Below, piece by piece: positions 28,501 to 36,623 of a stretch of 64,000 nucleotides of DNA. Positions within the stretch are counted from its first letter, which is position 1. Every line of letters starts with the position of its first letter. Both the position numbers and the translations under genes were made by a program. The notes under the pieces are model-generated. The model ran no database searches, was not told the DNA's origin, and was given only the letters and a program-made list of their open reading frames with translations. Source of the stretch: Ruminococcus sp. (GTDB lineage Bacteria > Bacillota > Clostridia > Oscillospirales > Ruminococcaceae); the NCBI GenBank assembly GCA_014799805.1, contig JAAVHJ010000076.1:62001-126000 (forward strand). The letters are read 5' to 3'.

Positions 28501-29172
28501 TTTGCACTGGATCAAAACGAACCTTACAGTGTATATATCATTGACTGGCTAATGCCAGATATGAACGGAATTGAACTTGTTCGCCGAATTCGCAAAGTAA
28601 TCGGAGATGTGACACCAATTATTATACTTACCGCTTACGATTGGACAGATATTGAAGAGGAGGCTAAGGAAGCTGGTGTTACGGCATTTTGCTCTAAGCC
28701 AATCTTCTTCTCGGAATTACAAGAAGTGTTAGCTGCACCTTATATCAGTCAAGAAAGTTCAGAAGAACCGGAAACATCTGGATTACGCTTTGACGGCAGA
28801 AAAATCCTGTTGGTGGAAGATAATGAGCTGAATCAGGAGATTGCTCGGGCTATTCTGGAGAATGTTGGATTCATCATTGATACGGCTGATGACGGAACCA
28901 TAGCTGTAGATATGATGAAAGAGATGTCCGCAGACACTTATGACCTGATTCTGATGGATATTCAGATGCCTATTATGAACGGCTATCAAGCTACAAGAGC
29001 TATTCGGGCACTTGATGACCCCATTAAAGCGGATATTCCTATTGTGGCAATGACCGCCAATGCTTTTGAAGAAGATAAACAGCAGGCTATAGATGCTGGA
29101 ATGAATGGGCATGTAGCAAAGCCTATCAATATAGAAAAACTAATGGAAACGCTGAAAGATATTTTAAAATAA
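25513..29172 (+). CDS. Hybrid sensor histidine kinase, two SBP_bac_3 domains
   Basis: A 1219-residue BvgS-like sensor. Order: signal peptide or anchor (13-30), two tandem family 3 solute-binding domains outside the cell (about 35-260 and 270-500), membrane segment (about 512-533), PAS-like region (560-690), HisKA with His719 (MSHDIRTPMN), HATPase domain with GTGLGLAI, then two receiver domains with phosphoacceptors Asp1011 (IIDWLMP) and Asp1149 (LMDIQMP). No DNA-binding output domain is fused and no HPt or partner regulator gene lies next to it, so the output is unknown. The ligand is probably an amino acid or other small polar molecule. The start has only a weak ribosome binding site. Confidence 0.92.
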   Translation: MQTENKVYLKIITAFMTCLIFLISNFFITVSADSNRTVKAGIFFFEGYHMKDENDNLTGYGIEFLNLVSEYSHLNFEYTGYDESWNEMLNMLKNGEIDIVTSARRTSEREDDFAFSSPIGRNNTVLSIKLDNMQLHSNDYKTYDGMVVGQLTGSSQNQSLVEFAEEKGFSYLIKEYNDSDVLTTALQKGEVDAILSSNLRKAENERTLDIIEEDNFYAIVRKEDTELLNEINYAIEQMDLNEGDWKNVLFYQYYGPVYSSELTFTEREKEYIREIVSGEKKITVTAFGDRTPYSYVENGELKGILPDYFAYVMELVGLPYEVVIPENKEDYYNIASTNGVDVVIDSIIPISTTEEANYRGFNTDIYMTTGMARVIRQDFVGDIKTVAVSDSQSKSLIVQELYGDIEFLSYPTREDAMQAVLDRKADAAYVYAYAAQLFVNNDITNSLYYSIANNMNTDFRMYVRDSTDHELITILNKCIEQVPNDMLNQFVSKYTTYTIGDMSFLQYLQANPKIVLIVTLITALLACIVLTLYLKIRWNKKLLNATEQSNKEMSEQLAIVEALSRDYTNVFAVNGEKGTARIIKLEGYVTEGLKKDSVEEQPYEPILKQYIRDRVHPEDRQYLTEKLSLDKVREQLNVNKEYTGSYRIQADGENHHFQYTYVKVRENSFEKNGFILAGFRNIDEMIRSEQEQKEVLAEALAQAQYANNAKTTFLNNMSHDIRTPMNAIIGFTSLAVTHIDNKTQVQDYLGKILTSSNHLLSLINDVLDMSRIESGKVKIEENEVSLPDIMHDLKTIVQADVKAKQLEFYIDTLDVVNETIICDKLRLNQVLLNILSNAMKYTKPGGMVSVRVIQTSEAQEDYASYEFRIKDTGIGMSPEFLKHVFEPFEREQTATVSGIQGTGLGLAITKNIVDMMNGIITVDSEEGKGSEFIVTFRFRVADSPVKSQQLEQLVDLRALVVDDDVNTCVSVSKMLSTIGMHPDWTTLGKEALIRIEFALDQNEPYSVYIIDWLMPDMNGIELVRRIRKVIGDVTPIIILTAYDWTDIEEEAKEAGVTAFCSKPIFFSELQEVLAAPYISQESSEEPETSGLRFDGRKILLVEDNELNQEIARAILENVGFIIDTADDGTIAVDMMKEMSADTYDLILMDIQMPIMNGYQATRAIRALDDPIKADIPIVAMTANAFEEDKQQAIDAGMNGHVAKPINIEKLMETLKDILK

Positions 29173-29294
29173 ATTCCAGAAATGACTTTGATTATATGAT
29201 TAAGAATAAAATAGAATTAAAAACTATTATTTGATATTTTATCATAAAATAATAATTACTGAATTATTTCTTAACTTGACGAATGTAACAAAAA

Positions 29295-29341
29295 CTCAAG
29301 TATATTTTGTAAGTATTTAACAAAATATGCTTGGGTTTTTT
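29295..29341 (+). terminator. Terminator between kinase and lipoprotein genes
   Basis: A stem of about 16 bp (arms 29295-29310 and 29320-29335) and TTTTTT. It lies within the segment duplicated upstream of the next lipoprotein gene, where the left arm is altered. Confidence 0.6.
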
Positions 29342-29416
29342 GTGCAGTATACACCCATAAAAACAGTTTGTCCAATTCGTATTAATCATAAAAGCATTCC
29401 CAAGGAGGAAAATTTT

Positions 29417-30190
29417 ATGAGAAAAAAGTTAATTTTATTTATGGGACTAGGTATTTTATGCTGTTGCTGTTCATCGTGTGGAATAATAACAGAATTAGCA
29501 CTTGCAGGTTATGAATTAACAAAAGATAATACTTCTGAAACTAAAATCAGCTATGAAGAAGAACAATTTGAAAATTATGTAGAAGAACAATTTGCTGAAA
29601 AATATGGGAAAGAATTTGAATTACTAGATTTTAAATGGGGGCTTATGGCTGCTGTAAAAAATTGTAATATGAAATGTCTTGATGACGGAATAGAATTTCA
29701 GGCACATGTTTCTGTTGATACTAATCAAGTAGAAGAGGAAAATTATTTGCTACAAAAATATTTTGATGATGTACAAAATGATGTGATTGATTATGTGAAT
29801 CAATATTTTGATGGATATAAATTAGTTAAAATGATGGGCATATCTAAGTATTTACCTTTTGAAACTTCTTCAAATTTATCTTATGAAGAATTAAAAAAAC
29901 TAGGACATTTTACAACAAAATTTTATATACTCATTCCAGAAGATACTGTTTTTTCAGATGAAGAATGGTCTATGATTACAGAAAAAATTGCCAGCTCTAA
30001 TGAATATACAGAAGATGATGATAAGAGAAGTCCATATAAAGAAGATATTAATTTAAAAATTGATTTCAGCGTGTATTGTCTTCCAAATGATGTGTATCAT
30101 GACTTAGAGTTTGTGATTAATATTATTGAATTTAGAAAATTATTAGAGGAAAATACAGATTGTGATTGCGAAATTACAAGAATGTTATAA
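29417..30190 (+). CDS. Lipoprotein, tandem paralog 1
   Basis: About 257 residues. The frame opens at 29327 but AAGGAGG just before ATG 29417 fixes the start. A signal peptide with a run of cysteines ends in a lipobox (CCCCSSCG). The mature part is acidic and carries the motif EEQFAEKYGKEFELL, a cysteine pair in NCNMKCLDDGIEFQA and the ILIPEDTVFSDEEW segment shared with paralog 3. No family recognised. First of three tandem copies downstream of the hybrid kinase. Confidence 0.75.
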   Translation: MRKKLILFMGLGILCCCCSSCGIITELALAGYELTKDNTSETKISYEEEQFENYVEEQFAEKYGKEFELLDFKWGLMAAVKNCNMKCLDDGIEFQAHVSVDTNQVEEENYLLQKYFDDVQNDVIDYVNQYFDGYKLVKMMGISKYLPFETSSNLSYEELKKLGHFTTKFYILIPEDTVFSDEEWSMITEKIASSNEYTEDDDKRSPYKEDINLKIDFSVYCLPNDVYHDLEFVINIIEFRKLLEENTDCDCEITRML

Positions 30191-30364
30191 AATAAGTAAA
30201 TTATGATTCTTGGAAAATTTTTCCACTTGACGAATTAGGAAATATATTATTATTTTGTAAGTATTTAACAAAATATACTTGGAATTTTTGTGCAGTATAC
30301 GTCCATAAAAACAGCTTGTCCAATTCGTATTAATCATAGAAGCATTCTCAAGGAGGAAAATTTT

Positions 30365-31114
30365 ATGAGAAAAAAATTAATTTTATTTTTAGGGCTAGGT
30401 ATTTTATGCTGTTGCTGTTCATCATGTGGAATAATAGCAGAATTAGCACTTACAGGTTATGAATTAACAAAAGATAATACTTCTGAAACTAAAATCAGTT
30501 ATGAAGAAAAATTTGCAAATTATGTAGAAGAACAATTTGCTGAAAAATATGGAAAAGAGTTTGAATTACTAAATTTTCATTCGCCGTTTATGTCAGTCAG
30601 AAAAAGTTGTAATATGAAATGTGTTGATGATGGGATAGAATTTCAGGCAACAGTTTACAGTAAGGATTACTATGAGGTGGAAAGCGAAAACTATCTGTGT
30701 TACAAATATATGAATGAGATAGAGAATGATGTTGATAGTTATGTTAGTGAATATTTCACAGATTTTAAGCTTGCAAACTTTGGCACGGTCGGCGGTAAAC
30801 TTAATTTTGATACTGATGCTAATTCCAGTTATGAAGAATTAAAAGACGCTTTGGTCAAAGATAGTGTTCGCTTTCAATTCTGGATTTTGATTCGTGAAGA
30901 TTGTGAAATCTCTGAAGAGATTTGGGAAAGAGTAGCACAAGATATCTATAGCCGTTATGAGGAACATGTAGATGTAAATGCATACAAATCTGATATAAAT
31001 TTGTTGCTCAATTTTACTATTGATAAAATTTCAAGTGATTTTTATGAGATTTTACCAAAACACATTGATAGAGAACAGTATTATCAGTATAAAAATGAAA
31101 TTTCTACTACATAA
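30365..31114 (+). CDS. Lipoprotein, tandem paralog 2 (mosaic)
   Basis: About 249 residues from ATG 30365, again after AAGGAGG. The first 95 or so codons are almost identical in DNA to paralog 1, including the signal peptide and EEQFAEKYGKEFELL. After about position 30660 the sequence changes to a distinct C-terminal half (FWILIREDCEISEEIWERV) with less AT-rich codons. This suggests gene conversion or recombination between family members. Function unknown. Confidence 0.75.
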   Translation: MRKKLILFLGLGILCCCCSSCGIIAELALTGYELTKDNTSETKISYEEKFANYVEEQFAEKYGKEFELLNFHSPFMSVRKSCNMKCVDDGIEFQATVYSKDYYEVESENYLCYKYMNEIENDVDSYVSEYFTDFKLANFGTVGGKLNFDTDANSSYEELKDALVKDSVRFQFWILIREDCEISEEIWERVAQDIYSRYEEHVDVNAYKSDINLLLNFTIDKISSDFYEILPKHIDREQYYQYKNEISTT

Positions 31115-31158
31115 ATTATCTATAATTTAGTTTAGACGTTCTTAAGAAGGAAAATTTT

Positions 31159-31944
31159 ATGAGAAAAAAATTAATGTTATTTATGGTACTAGGTGTTTTG
31201 TGTTGGTGCTGTTCATCATGTGGAACCATAGGAAGAATGGCACAATTAGTACTTATAGGTTATGAATCAACATATGAATCTACAAAAGATAACACTTCTG
31301 AAACAAAAAGGGATAAACAAGATGAAGCGTTAGCTATTTATGTAGAAGAACAATTTGCAGAAAAATACGGAAAAGAATTTGAATTTTTAAATGTTTACTC
31401 CTATAATTTTATGTTTTCAAGAGATTGTAATATCAAGTGTGTTGATGATGGAATAGAATTTCAAGCACATGTTTATATCTATGATGATTATGAGGTACAA
31501 AAAGAAAATCATTTGTTATATAAATATTTTGATGAGATACAAAATGATGTAATTGATTATGTAGACCAATATTTTGAAGATTATAAGCTAGTTACAAAGG
31601 ATAGAACGGAAAGAATAACTGAGGATTTGCCTTTTGATATTCCTGCTGATTTGTCCTATGAAGAATTAAAAGAAGAGGGATTTTTATCACCAAGCTTTCA
31701 TATACTGATTCCAGAAGATACTGTTTTTTCAGATGAAGAATGGTCTATACTTACAGAAAAAATTGCTAGCTCTAATGAATATACAGATGATGATTATATT
31801 AGGGGTGCATACAAAAAAGATATTAATTTTGGTGTTTATTTTATGGTATACCGCATTCCAAATGAAATGTATAACGATTTAGAATTTATGACTGATTTTG
31901 TTGAATTCGGAAAATTAGGAAAAAATGCTACAAAAATTTTATAA
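31159..31944 (+). CDS. Lipoprotein, tandem paralog 3
   Basis: A 261-residue lipoprotein starting at ATG 31159 with AAGAAGGAA upstream. It has the same signal peptide type (CSSCG), the EEQFAEKYGKEFEFL motif and the ILIPEDTVFSDEEWS segment of paralog 1. It lies 44 bp after paralog 2 without the duplicated leader, so it is probably co-transcribed. Function unknown. Confidence 0.75.
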   Translation: MRKKLMLFMVLGVLCWCCSSCGTIGRMAQLVLIGYESTYESTKDNTSETKRDKQDEALAIYVEEQFAEKYGKEFEFLNVYSYNFMFSRDCNIKCVDDGIEFQAHVYIYDDYEVQKENHLLYKYFDEIQNDVIDYVDQYFEDYKLVTKDRTERITEDLPFDIPADLSYEELKEEGFLSPSFHILIPEDTVFSDEEWSILTEKIASSNEYTDDDYIRGAYKKDINFGVYFMVYRIPNEMYNDLEFMTDFVEFGKLGKNATKIL

Positions 31945-32023
31945 AACAAGTAAATTATGATTTTTGTAAAAAAATATGCATTTCAACATAAAAATTTTGT
32001 TAGATTTTTTCGCGAATAAGGAC

Positions 32024-32052
32024 TTGCTTTTTTTCGGAAAATATGGTATAAT
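32024..32052 (+). promoter_or_regulatory. Promoter of rpsB-tsf
   Basis: TTGCTT (32024-32029), 17-bp spacer, TATAAT (32047-32052). The leader to rpsB is about 110 nt and contains the palindrome TCTAAATTTTAGA; I do not recognise a known ribosomal-protein leader motif in it. Confidence 0.8.
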
Positions 32053-32167
32053 TTCTAAGATTTCGCACGGTTGTGATTCTGAAAGCGGGGTGTCTAAATT
32101 TTAGATTGGTTTCAGTCAGCAATCGGAGGATTCAATAACCAAATTTTATATTATAGGAGGAACTACC

Positions 32168-32920
32168 ATGGGCGTAGTATCTATGAAACAACTGCTGGAA
32201 GCAGGTGTACACTTTGGTCATCAGACCAGAAGATGGAATCCGAAAATGGCTCAGTACATTTTCACAGAACGTAATGGCATTTATATCATTGATTTGCAGA
32301 AAACAGTGAAGAAACTGGAAGAAGCATATCGTTTTATTTATGATATTTCTGTTGAAGGCAAAGAAGTTCTGTTTGTTGGTACAAAGAAACAAGCAAGCGA
32401 ATCTATCAAAGAAGAAGCACTTCGTGCAGGTGCACATTATGTCAATGCTAGATGGCTTGGCGGTATGATGACAAATTTCAAGACCATTCAGAGAAGAATC
32501 CAGAGATTAGAGCAATTGCATACAATGGCAGAAGATGGCACTTTTGCATTACTGCCAAAGAAAGAAGTTGTGAAATTAAATCTTGAAATTGAGCGTCTGG
32601 AAAAATTCTTAGGCGGTATCAAGAACATGAAGAAACTCCCAGGAGCTTTATTCATTGTTGACCCACGCAAAGAAAAAATTGCAGTTGCAGAAGCAAAGAA
32701 ATTAAATATTCCGATTGTAGCAATTGTAGATACAAACTGTGACCCTGATGAAGTGGATTTTGTAATTCCTGGTAATGATGATGCGATTCGTGCTGTAAAA
32801 TTAATTGCTGGCACAATTGCAAATGCGATTATTGAGGGCAGACAGGGTTCAGACGCTGAAGAAGCAGAAGCTGCAAATGCTGTAGAAGCTGTTGCAGAAG
32901 AAGCAACCGAGGCTGAATAA
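32168..32920 (+). CDS. rpsB: 30S ribosomal protein S2
   Basis: A 250-residue S2 protein. The N-terminal signature ([20 protein letters not shown]) and the [10 protein letters not shown] and [12 protein letters not shown] segments are typical. The C-terminus has an Ala/Glu-rich tail of about 25 residues, a common extension in Clostridia. AGGAGG lies upstream of the ATG. S2 is a late-assembling small-subunit protein; tsf follows 35 bp downstream in the usual rpsB-tsf operon. Confidence 0.98.
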   Translation: MGVVSMKQLLEAGVHFGHQTRRWNPKMAQYIFTERNGIYIIDLQKTVKKLEEAYRFIYDISVEGKEVLFVGTKKQASESIKEEALRAGAHYVNARWLGGMMTNFKTIQRRIQRLEQLHTMAEDGTFALLPKKEVVKLNLEIERLEKFLGGIKNMKKLPGALFIVDPRKEKIAVAEAKKLNIPIVAIVDTNCDPDEVDFVIPGNDDAIRAVKLIAGTIANAIIEGRQGSDAEEAEAANAVEAVAEEATEAE

Positions 32921-32955
32921 TATAAATAATTAATTCCAGAAAAGAGGTTTTTGAT

Positions 32956-33879
32956 ATGGCAATTACTGTTGCAGATATTAATGAACTGCGTCAAATGACA
33001 GGCGCAGGCATTATGGCTTGTAAAAAAGCGCTGACAGAAGCAGAGGGCGATAAAGATAAAGCAGTGCAGTTACTCCGTGAACAAGGACTTGCAACACAGG
33101 CAAAAAAAGCTGGTCGTGTTGCTGCTGAAGGTTTGGCTTTGGCTCTTGTTAATGAAGAGAATACAATTGGTGCTGTTGTAGAAGTCAATATTGAAACAGA
33201 CTTTGCAGCAAAAAATCCAAAGTTTAAAGAATTTGTAGAAAATGTTGCAAAGACTGTCATTGAACAGAATCCAGCTGATGTAGAAGCTTTGAAAAATACT
33301 GTTATCAGTGGCGGTGAAGTCACTGTTGCAGAAGCTTTGCAAGAATTGTTCTTGTCTGTTCGTGAAAATATTCAAATCCGCCGTTTCCAAAGATTAGAGG
33401 GTGATGCAGTTGTTGCATATGTACACCAAGGCGGTCAGGCAGGTGTTTTGACTTCTGCTAAGACAACAGCAGGTGCAGCTCCAGCTGTTCTGGAAGCTTT
33501 GAAAGACTGTGATTTCCAAGTTGCAGCTATGCACCCAGATTATTTAGTACGTGAAGATGTTCCGGAATCCAGAATTGAAGAAGAAAGAGAAATTATTCTC
33601 AAGCAAATGGAAGAAGACCCAAAAATGGCAGGTAAACCTGAACAGGTAAAAGCAGGTATTGCTAAGGGCAAGTTGGGCAAAATTTATTCTGAATTGTGCC
33701 TTATGGAACAGACTTTTGTAAAAGATAATAAACTGACTGTAAAACAGTATGTTGACAGCAAGGCAAAAGAAGCTGGTGCAGATATTACAATTACAGGTTA
33801 TGTTTGTTTTGAACTCGGTGAAGGCATTGAGAAAAAGTCTGATGATTTTGCAGCTGAAGTTGCAAGCATGATTGGCTAA
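32956..33879 (+). CDS. tsf: Translation elongation factor Ts
   Basis: A 307-residue guanine nucleotide exchange factor for EF-Tu. The N-terminal UBA-like domain (LRQMTGAGIMACKKAL) and the core signature IETDFAAKNPKF are intact, and length is normal. Second gene of the rpsB operon, ending at a strong terminator. Confidence 0.98.
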   Translation: MAITVADINELRQMTGAGIMACKKALTEAEGDKDKAVQLLREQGLATQAKKAGRVAAEGLALALVNEENTIGAVVEVNIETDFAAKNPKFKEFVENVAKTVIEQNPADVEALKNTVISGGEVTVAEALQELFLSVRENIQIRRFQRLEGDAVVAYVHQGGQAGVLTSAKTTAGAAPAVLEALKDCDFQVAAMHPDYLVREDVPESRIEEEREIILKQMEEDPKMAGKPEQVKAGIAKGKLGKIYSELCLMEQTFVKDNKLTVKQYVDSKAKEAGADITITGYVCFELGEGIEKKSDDFAAEVASMIG

Positions 33880-33904
33880 TTTTCAAGATTTTATTGCGTA
33901 TGAT

Positions 33905-33934
33905 AAAAGACGGCAGTTTTTGCCGTCTTTTTTT
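33905..33934 (+). terminator. Terminator of rpsB-tsf
   Basis: A perfect stem AAAAGACGGCA / TGCCGTCTTTT with a GTTTT loop and a T-run. Confidence 0.92.
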
Positions 33935-33943
33935 GTAAAAGTC

Positions 33944-33972
33944 TTGCAAAATATTTTAGAATGTGATATAAT
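33944..33972 (+). promoter_or_regulatory. Promoter of the signal-peptidase-like gene
   Basis: TTGCAA (33944-33949), 17-bp spacer, TATAAT (33967-33972). Confidence 0.8.
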
Positions 33973-34016
33973 AAAAATAATTATTAAATTTTTATCACAG
34001 AAGGAGCAAAATTTTT

Positions 34017-35162
34017 ATGAAAGCAAAAAAACATGGTTCTATTTTTGCAGGTTTACTTGTATTTGTATTATTTATCATTGTTGCTGGAACGATTTTTTCT
34101 AATTTAATTTTTTCTGGAGAACGTGTTCCTAAAATTGCTGGCTATTATTTGCATTTGCAGGACTCTGACGAAATGGAGCCTGATATCCCGGCAAAGTCAC
34201 TTATTTTTGCAAAGTCGTTAGAAATTTCAGAAGAATTGCAAGAGGGAAATAAAGTACTTTGCTATTTAGTAGATGGGACACTGGTTGTGAGAAATATTTA
34301 TAAAATTGAACAAACAGAAGATGGTGTCATAAATTATTATCCTGGTACATCACAGGAACAAGGCATTGATTATGTGATTCCCAGAACGAATATTTTTGCT
34401 GTCTGCACATGGACAAGTGCTGAATTATATCAGTATGTGAATTTTGCAACATCTGTTGCTGGATTAATGGTATTACTTGTTGTACCTTGTGTGATTTTAA
34501 TTATTATGTTGCTTGCGAAGATTGCCAAAAATGGCAGTGATGACATGGAAGATGAACAGTTCATGTTTAAAGAAACAGAGCCAACACCTAAGAAAAAGAA
34601 AAAAGTAGCTTCTGAACATCCGTTATATAATCCAGATGATGTCTCAACTCCAGATTCTTTAGAAAAGAAAAAATCTACTATTTCAGAAAATTTTTCTGCA
34701 AAGCCTGTCAATGAAAATTCACCATATCAAAAAGCGGTACAAGAACGTGAAAAAACTATGAAATTCCGCCGTCAGGAAATCGAAGAAGAAGCTTTAAAAG
34801 CATTTGATACCCCCCTTAAAAAGAAACAACAGACAAATACACAAGTATATTCTACAGAAGAAATCAAGGCAAAGGCAAAAGAAATGCAACAATCTGAACC
34901 AGTCATAAAAGCAAAGCCTGAACCTGTTGTACCAGAGCCACCTGTTCAAAAACCAGAACCTGTTGCAAAGCCTGTGCCAAAACCAGCATCAAAGCCAGCT
35001 TATAAAAGTACAAGCCCAAATATTGATGATATTTTAAATCCGCCGAATCAAGTTTCTAAAACTAGTTTTGATGCTAATTCTAAAAAAGATTCTAGTATTT
35101 CTTCAACAGGTTCCATTGATGATTTAATTAAAATACTGGAAAAGCAGAAAAAGAAATTATAA
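34017..35162 (+). CDS. Signal-peptidase-like membrane protein, no catalytic Ser
   Basis: A 381-residue membrane protein. An N-terminal membrane segment (9-30) is followed by a domain resembling type I/SipW signal peptidases (EMEPDIPAKSLIFAK, like SMEPTIPVGS), a second membrane segment (about 140-168) and a long Lys/Pro-rich cytoplasmic tail with PKPEPV-type repeats. The catalytic Ser before MEP is Glu52, and the position of the base has no Lys or His (LVVRNIYKI instead of LVTHRIV). It is therefore probably not a peptidase. The long tail suggests a scaffold or regulatory role. AAGGAGC site, ATG start, own promoter and terminator. Confidence 0.7.
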   Translation: MKAKKHGSIFAGLLVFVLFIIVAGTIFSNLIFSGERVPKIAGYYLHLQDSDEMEPDIPAKSLIFAKSLEISEELQEGNKVLCYLVDGTLVVRNIYKIEQTEDGVINYYPGTSQEQGIDYVIPRTNIFAVCTWTSAELYQYVNFATSVAGLMVLLVVPCVILIIMLLAKIAKNGSDDMEDEQFMFKETEPTPKKKKKVASEHPLYNPDDVSTPDSLEKKKSTISENFSAKPVNENSPYQKAVQEREKTMKFRRQEIEEEALKAFDTPLKKKQQTNTQVYSTEEIKAKAKEMQQSEPVIKAKPEPVVPEPPVQKPEPVAKPVPKPASKPAYKSTSPNIDDILNPPNQVSKTSFDANSKKDSSISSTGSIDDLIKILEKQKKKL

Positions 35163-35173
35163 AAATGATAATC

Positions 35174-35202
35174 AAAAAGCCCTTGCATTGCAGGGGCTTT
35201 TG
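35174..35202 (+). terminator. Terminator after the signal-peptidase-like gene
   Basis: Stem AAAAGCCCTTGC / GCAGGGGCTTTT with one mismatch and ATT loop. It lies just before the next ribosome binding site, so some read-through into the small zinc-ribbon gene is possible. Confidence 0.8.
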
Positions 35203-35220
35203 ATGATGAAAGGAGTATCT

Positions 35221-35505
35221 ATGAAAAAAATTAAAATTGGCACATTATTAGATGGATATCATTACTTATTTTCTTGCGTCAAATGTCAAAAGAAAATAGA
35301 GTTGATTACTGGAATGGGAAGATATGGTAATCTTGGAGAATTTTATTGTCCATATTGTTCAAAAAAATATTATGCTACGATAGATGATCATCAGAAACCA
35401 AAGTGCTATATTTTTGAAATTGGGGAACAACCTTCTTCTATGCTGGATTCGGAGGGCAGGAAACATGGCATTACTTTAGAACAATATGGAGAAATAAAAA
35501 ATTAG
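35221..35505 (+). CDS. Small zinc-ribbon protein
   Basis: A 94-residue protein starting at ATG 35221 after AAAGGAG; the earlier in-frame start at 35188 lies inside the terminator. Two CxxC knuckles (CVKC and CPYC) 26 residues apart make a probable zinc ribbon. The C-terminal part holds no known domain. It may bind nucleic acid or a protein; function unknown. Confidence 0.6.
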   Translation: MKKIKIGTLLDGYHYLFSCVKCQKKIELITGMGRYGNLGEFYCPYCSKKYYATIDDHQKPKCYIFEIGEQPSSMLDSEGRKHGITLEQYGEIKN

Positions 35506-35547
35506 ATAGCGTTTTATTTATATATTTGCATATATTTAATTATAATA

Positions 35548-36468
35548 TTAATAACAAAATTGTCCATTGCCAATAAATTCGCAAATTAAAGAATCTGATG
35601 TGATTTCTTCAGGGCGAAGCGGAGCTGTATGCTCTAAAAATTCTAATATATCATGAATGATTTTATCATTTGAAATTTTACGCAAAGATTCCAGTAAAAG
35701 GCTTCTGTAAGCACAGATTTCATATGCCATAAATGTATCTACATCATAAGTAGAACGATATTTATAAGGCATAATATATTGGTTTTCGCCGTTTTCTACA
35801 CTGTCAAACATTCTAAGCGTATCTTGAAAAGAACGTTTTCTGAATAAATTATCACGCACCAATCTTCGCATTAATCTAATTTTAGATGGGTGTAATTCTG
35901 TATTATTTAGCATGATTCTAGTACGGACACTGACATAAATTTTTGCTGTGCGAGAGTCTTTAAAATCTATAATATCTGGATTTAAACTATGAATACCCTC
36001 TAAAATAACTAATTCTCCTGCTTTTCTATGTAAAATTTTTCCACTGTGTATTCTGACAGAGTTTTTAAAATCATAAACTGGCAATTCTACAGGTCTGCAA
36101 TGATAAATTTCACGGAGCTGTTGTGTTAAAAATTCGCTGTCAACCCGATTGGGAGATTCTAAATCTAGTTTACCAAAAGCAAGTAATTTTTTTTCTTGTT
36201 CCGTAAGAGAACGAAAATAATTATCCAATGAAAGTGTATGTGTTTTAATGCCCTGCTGATTTAAAATTTTTTCAAGCATCAATGCAGATGTTGTTTTACC
36301 AGACCCCGATGGACCAGATAATAAAATAATAGGTGTTTTTTTCCGATGTAAAATAATATCATCAGCAATTTCAGATAATCTGTTAAAATAAATTTGATTT
36401 GTTTCACGGATAAAAGCAGACGGATTTTCAGCAGTATGTACGTTAATATGATGTAATTCTATTTGCAT
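35548..36468 (-). CDS. Uridine kinase-like P-loop kinase
   Basis: A 306-residue cytosolic protein of the uridine kinase/phosphoribulokinase family. Walker A is GPSGSGKTT, followed by LSLDNYF (the usual substrate-binding DxFY region) and the ILEGIHSLNP motif. An N-terminal extension of about 45 residues precedes the P-loop. The family phosphorylates uridine, cytidine or related compounds with ATP or GTP; homologs of this longer form are common in Clostridia with no tested substrate. ATG start with AAGGAG upstream and a consensus promoter. Confidence 0.82.
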   Translation of the reverse strand: MQIELHHINVHTAENPSAFIRETNQIYFNRLSEIADDIILHRKKTPIILLSGPSGSGKTTSALMLEKILNQQGIKTHTLSLDNYFRSLTEQEKKLLAFGKLDLESPNRVDSEFLTQQLREIYHCRPVELPVYDFKNSVRIHSGKILHRKAGELVILEGIHSLNPDIIDFKDSRTAKIYVSVRTRIMLNNTELHPSKIRLMRRLVRDNLFRKRSFQDTLRMFDSVENGENQYIMPYKYRSTYDVDTFMAYEICAYRSLLLESLRKISNDKIIHDILEFLEHTAPLRPEEITSDSLICEFIGNGQFCY

Positions 36469-36503
36469 GTAAATTTCTCCTTGTCATGTAAATTATTATT
36501 ATA

Positions 36504-36532
36504 ATTATACTATATTTTATGAAAAAAGTCAA
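36504..36532 (-). promoter_or_regulatory. Promoter of the uridine kinase-like gene
   Basis: On the minus strand TTGACT (36527-36532), 17-bp spacer, TATAAT (36504-36509). Confidence 0.78.
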
Positions 36533-36568
36533 TATTTTTTGTGATATTTATAAAATTTTTCTGAGAGC

Positions 36569-36597
36569 TTTACAAAAGATGAAAAATATGCTATGAT
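36569..36597 (+). promoter_or_regulatory. Promoter of the EamA transporter operon
   Basis: TTTACA (36569-36574), 17-bp spacer, TATGAT (36592-36597); divergent from the kinase promoter. Confidence 0.75.
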
Positions 36598-36623
36598 TAA
36601 TTTACAGAGGAGATGTTTTTTTC

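Larger units (their letters stand above)
29276..30368 (+). repeat. Direct duplication of lipoprotein upstream region
   Basis: The stretch 29276-29420 and the stretch 30233-30368 are near copies, each carrying CTTGACGAAT, GTAAGTATTTAACAAAATAT, TTGTGCAGTATAC and CAAGGAGGAAAATTTTATG. Each precedes one lipoprotein gene. The third gene lacks the long copy. Confidence 0.8.

Noticed and set aside
32053-32167. Known autoregulatory S2 leader structure upstream of rpsB
   Set aside because: The leader is long enough, but I do not see the conserved motif and the palindrome is short and AT-rich.
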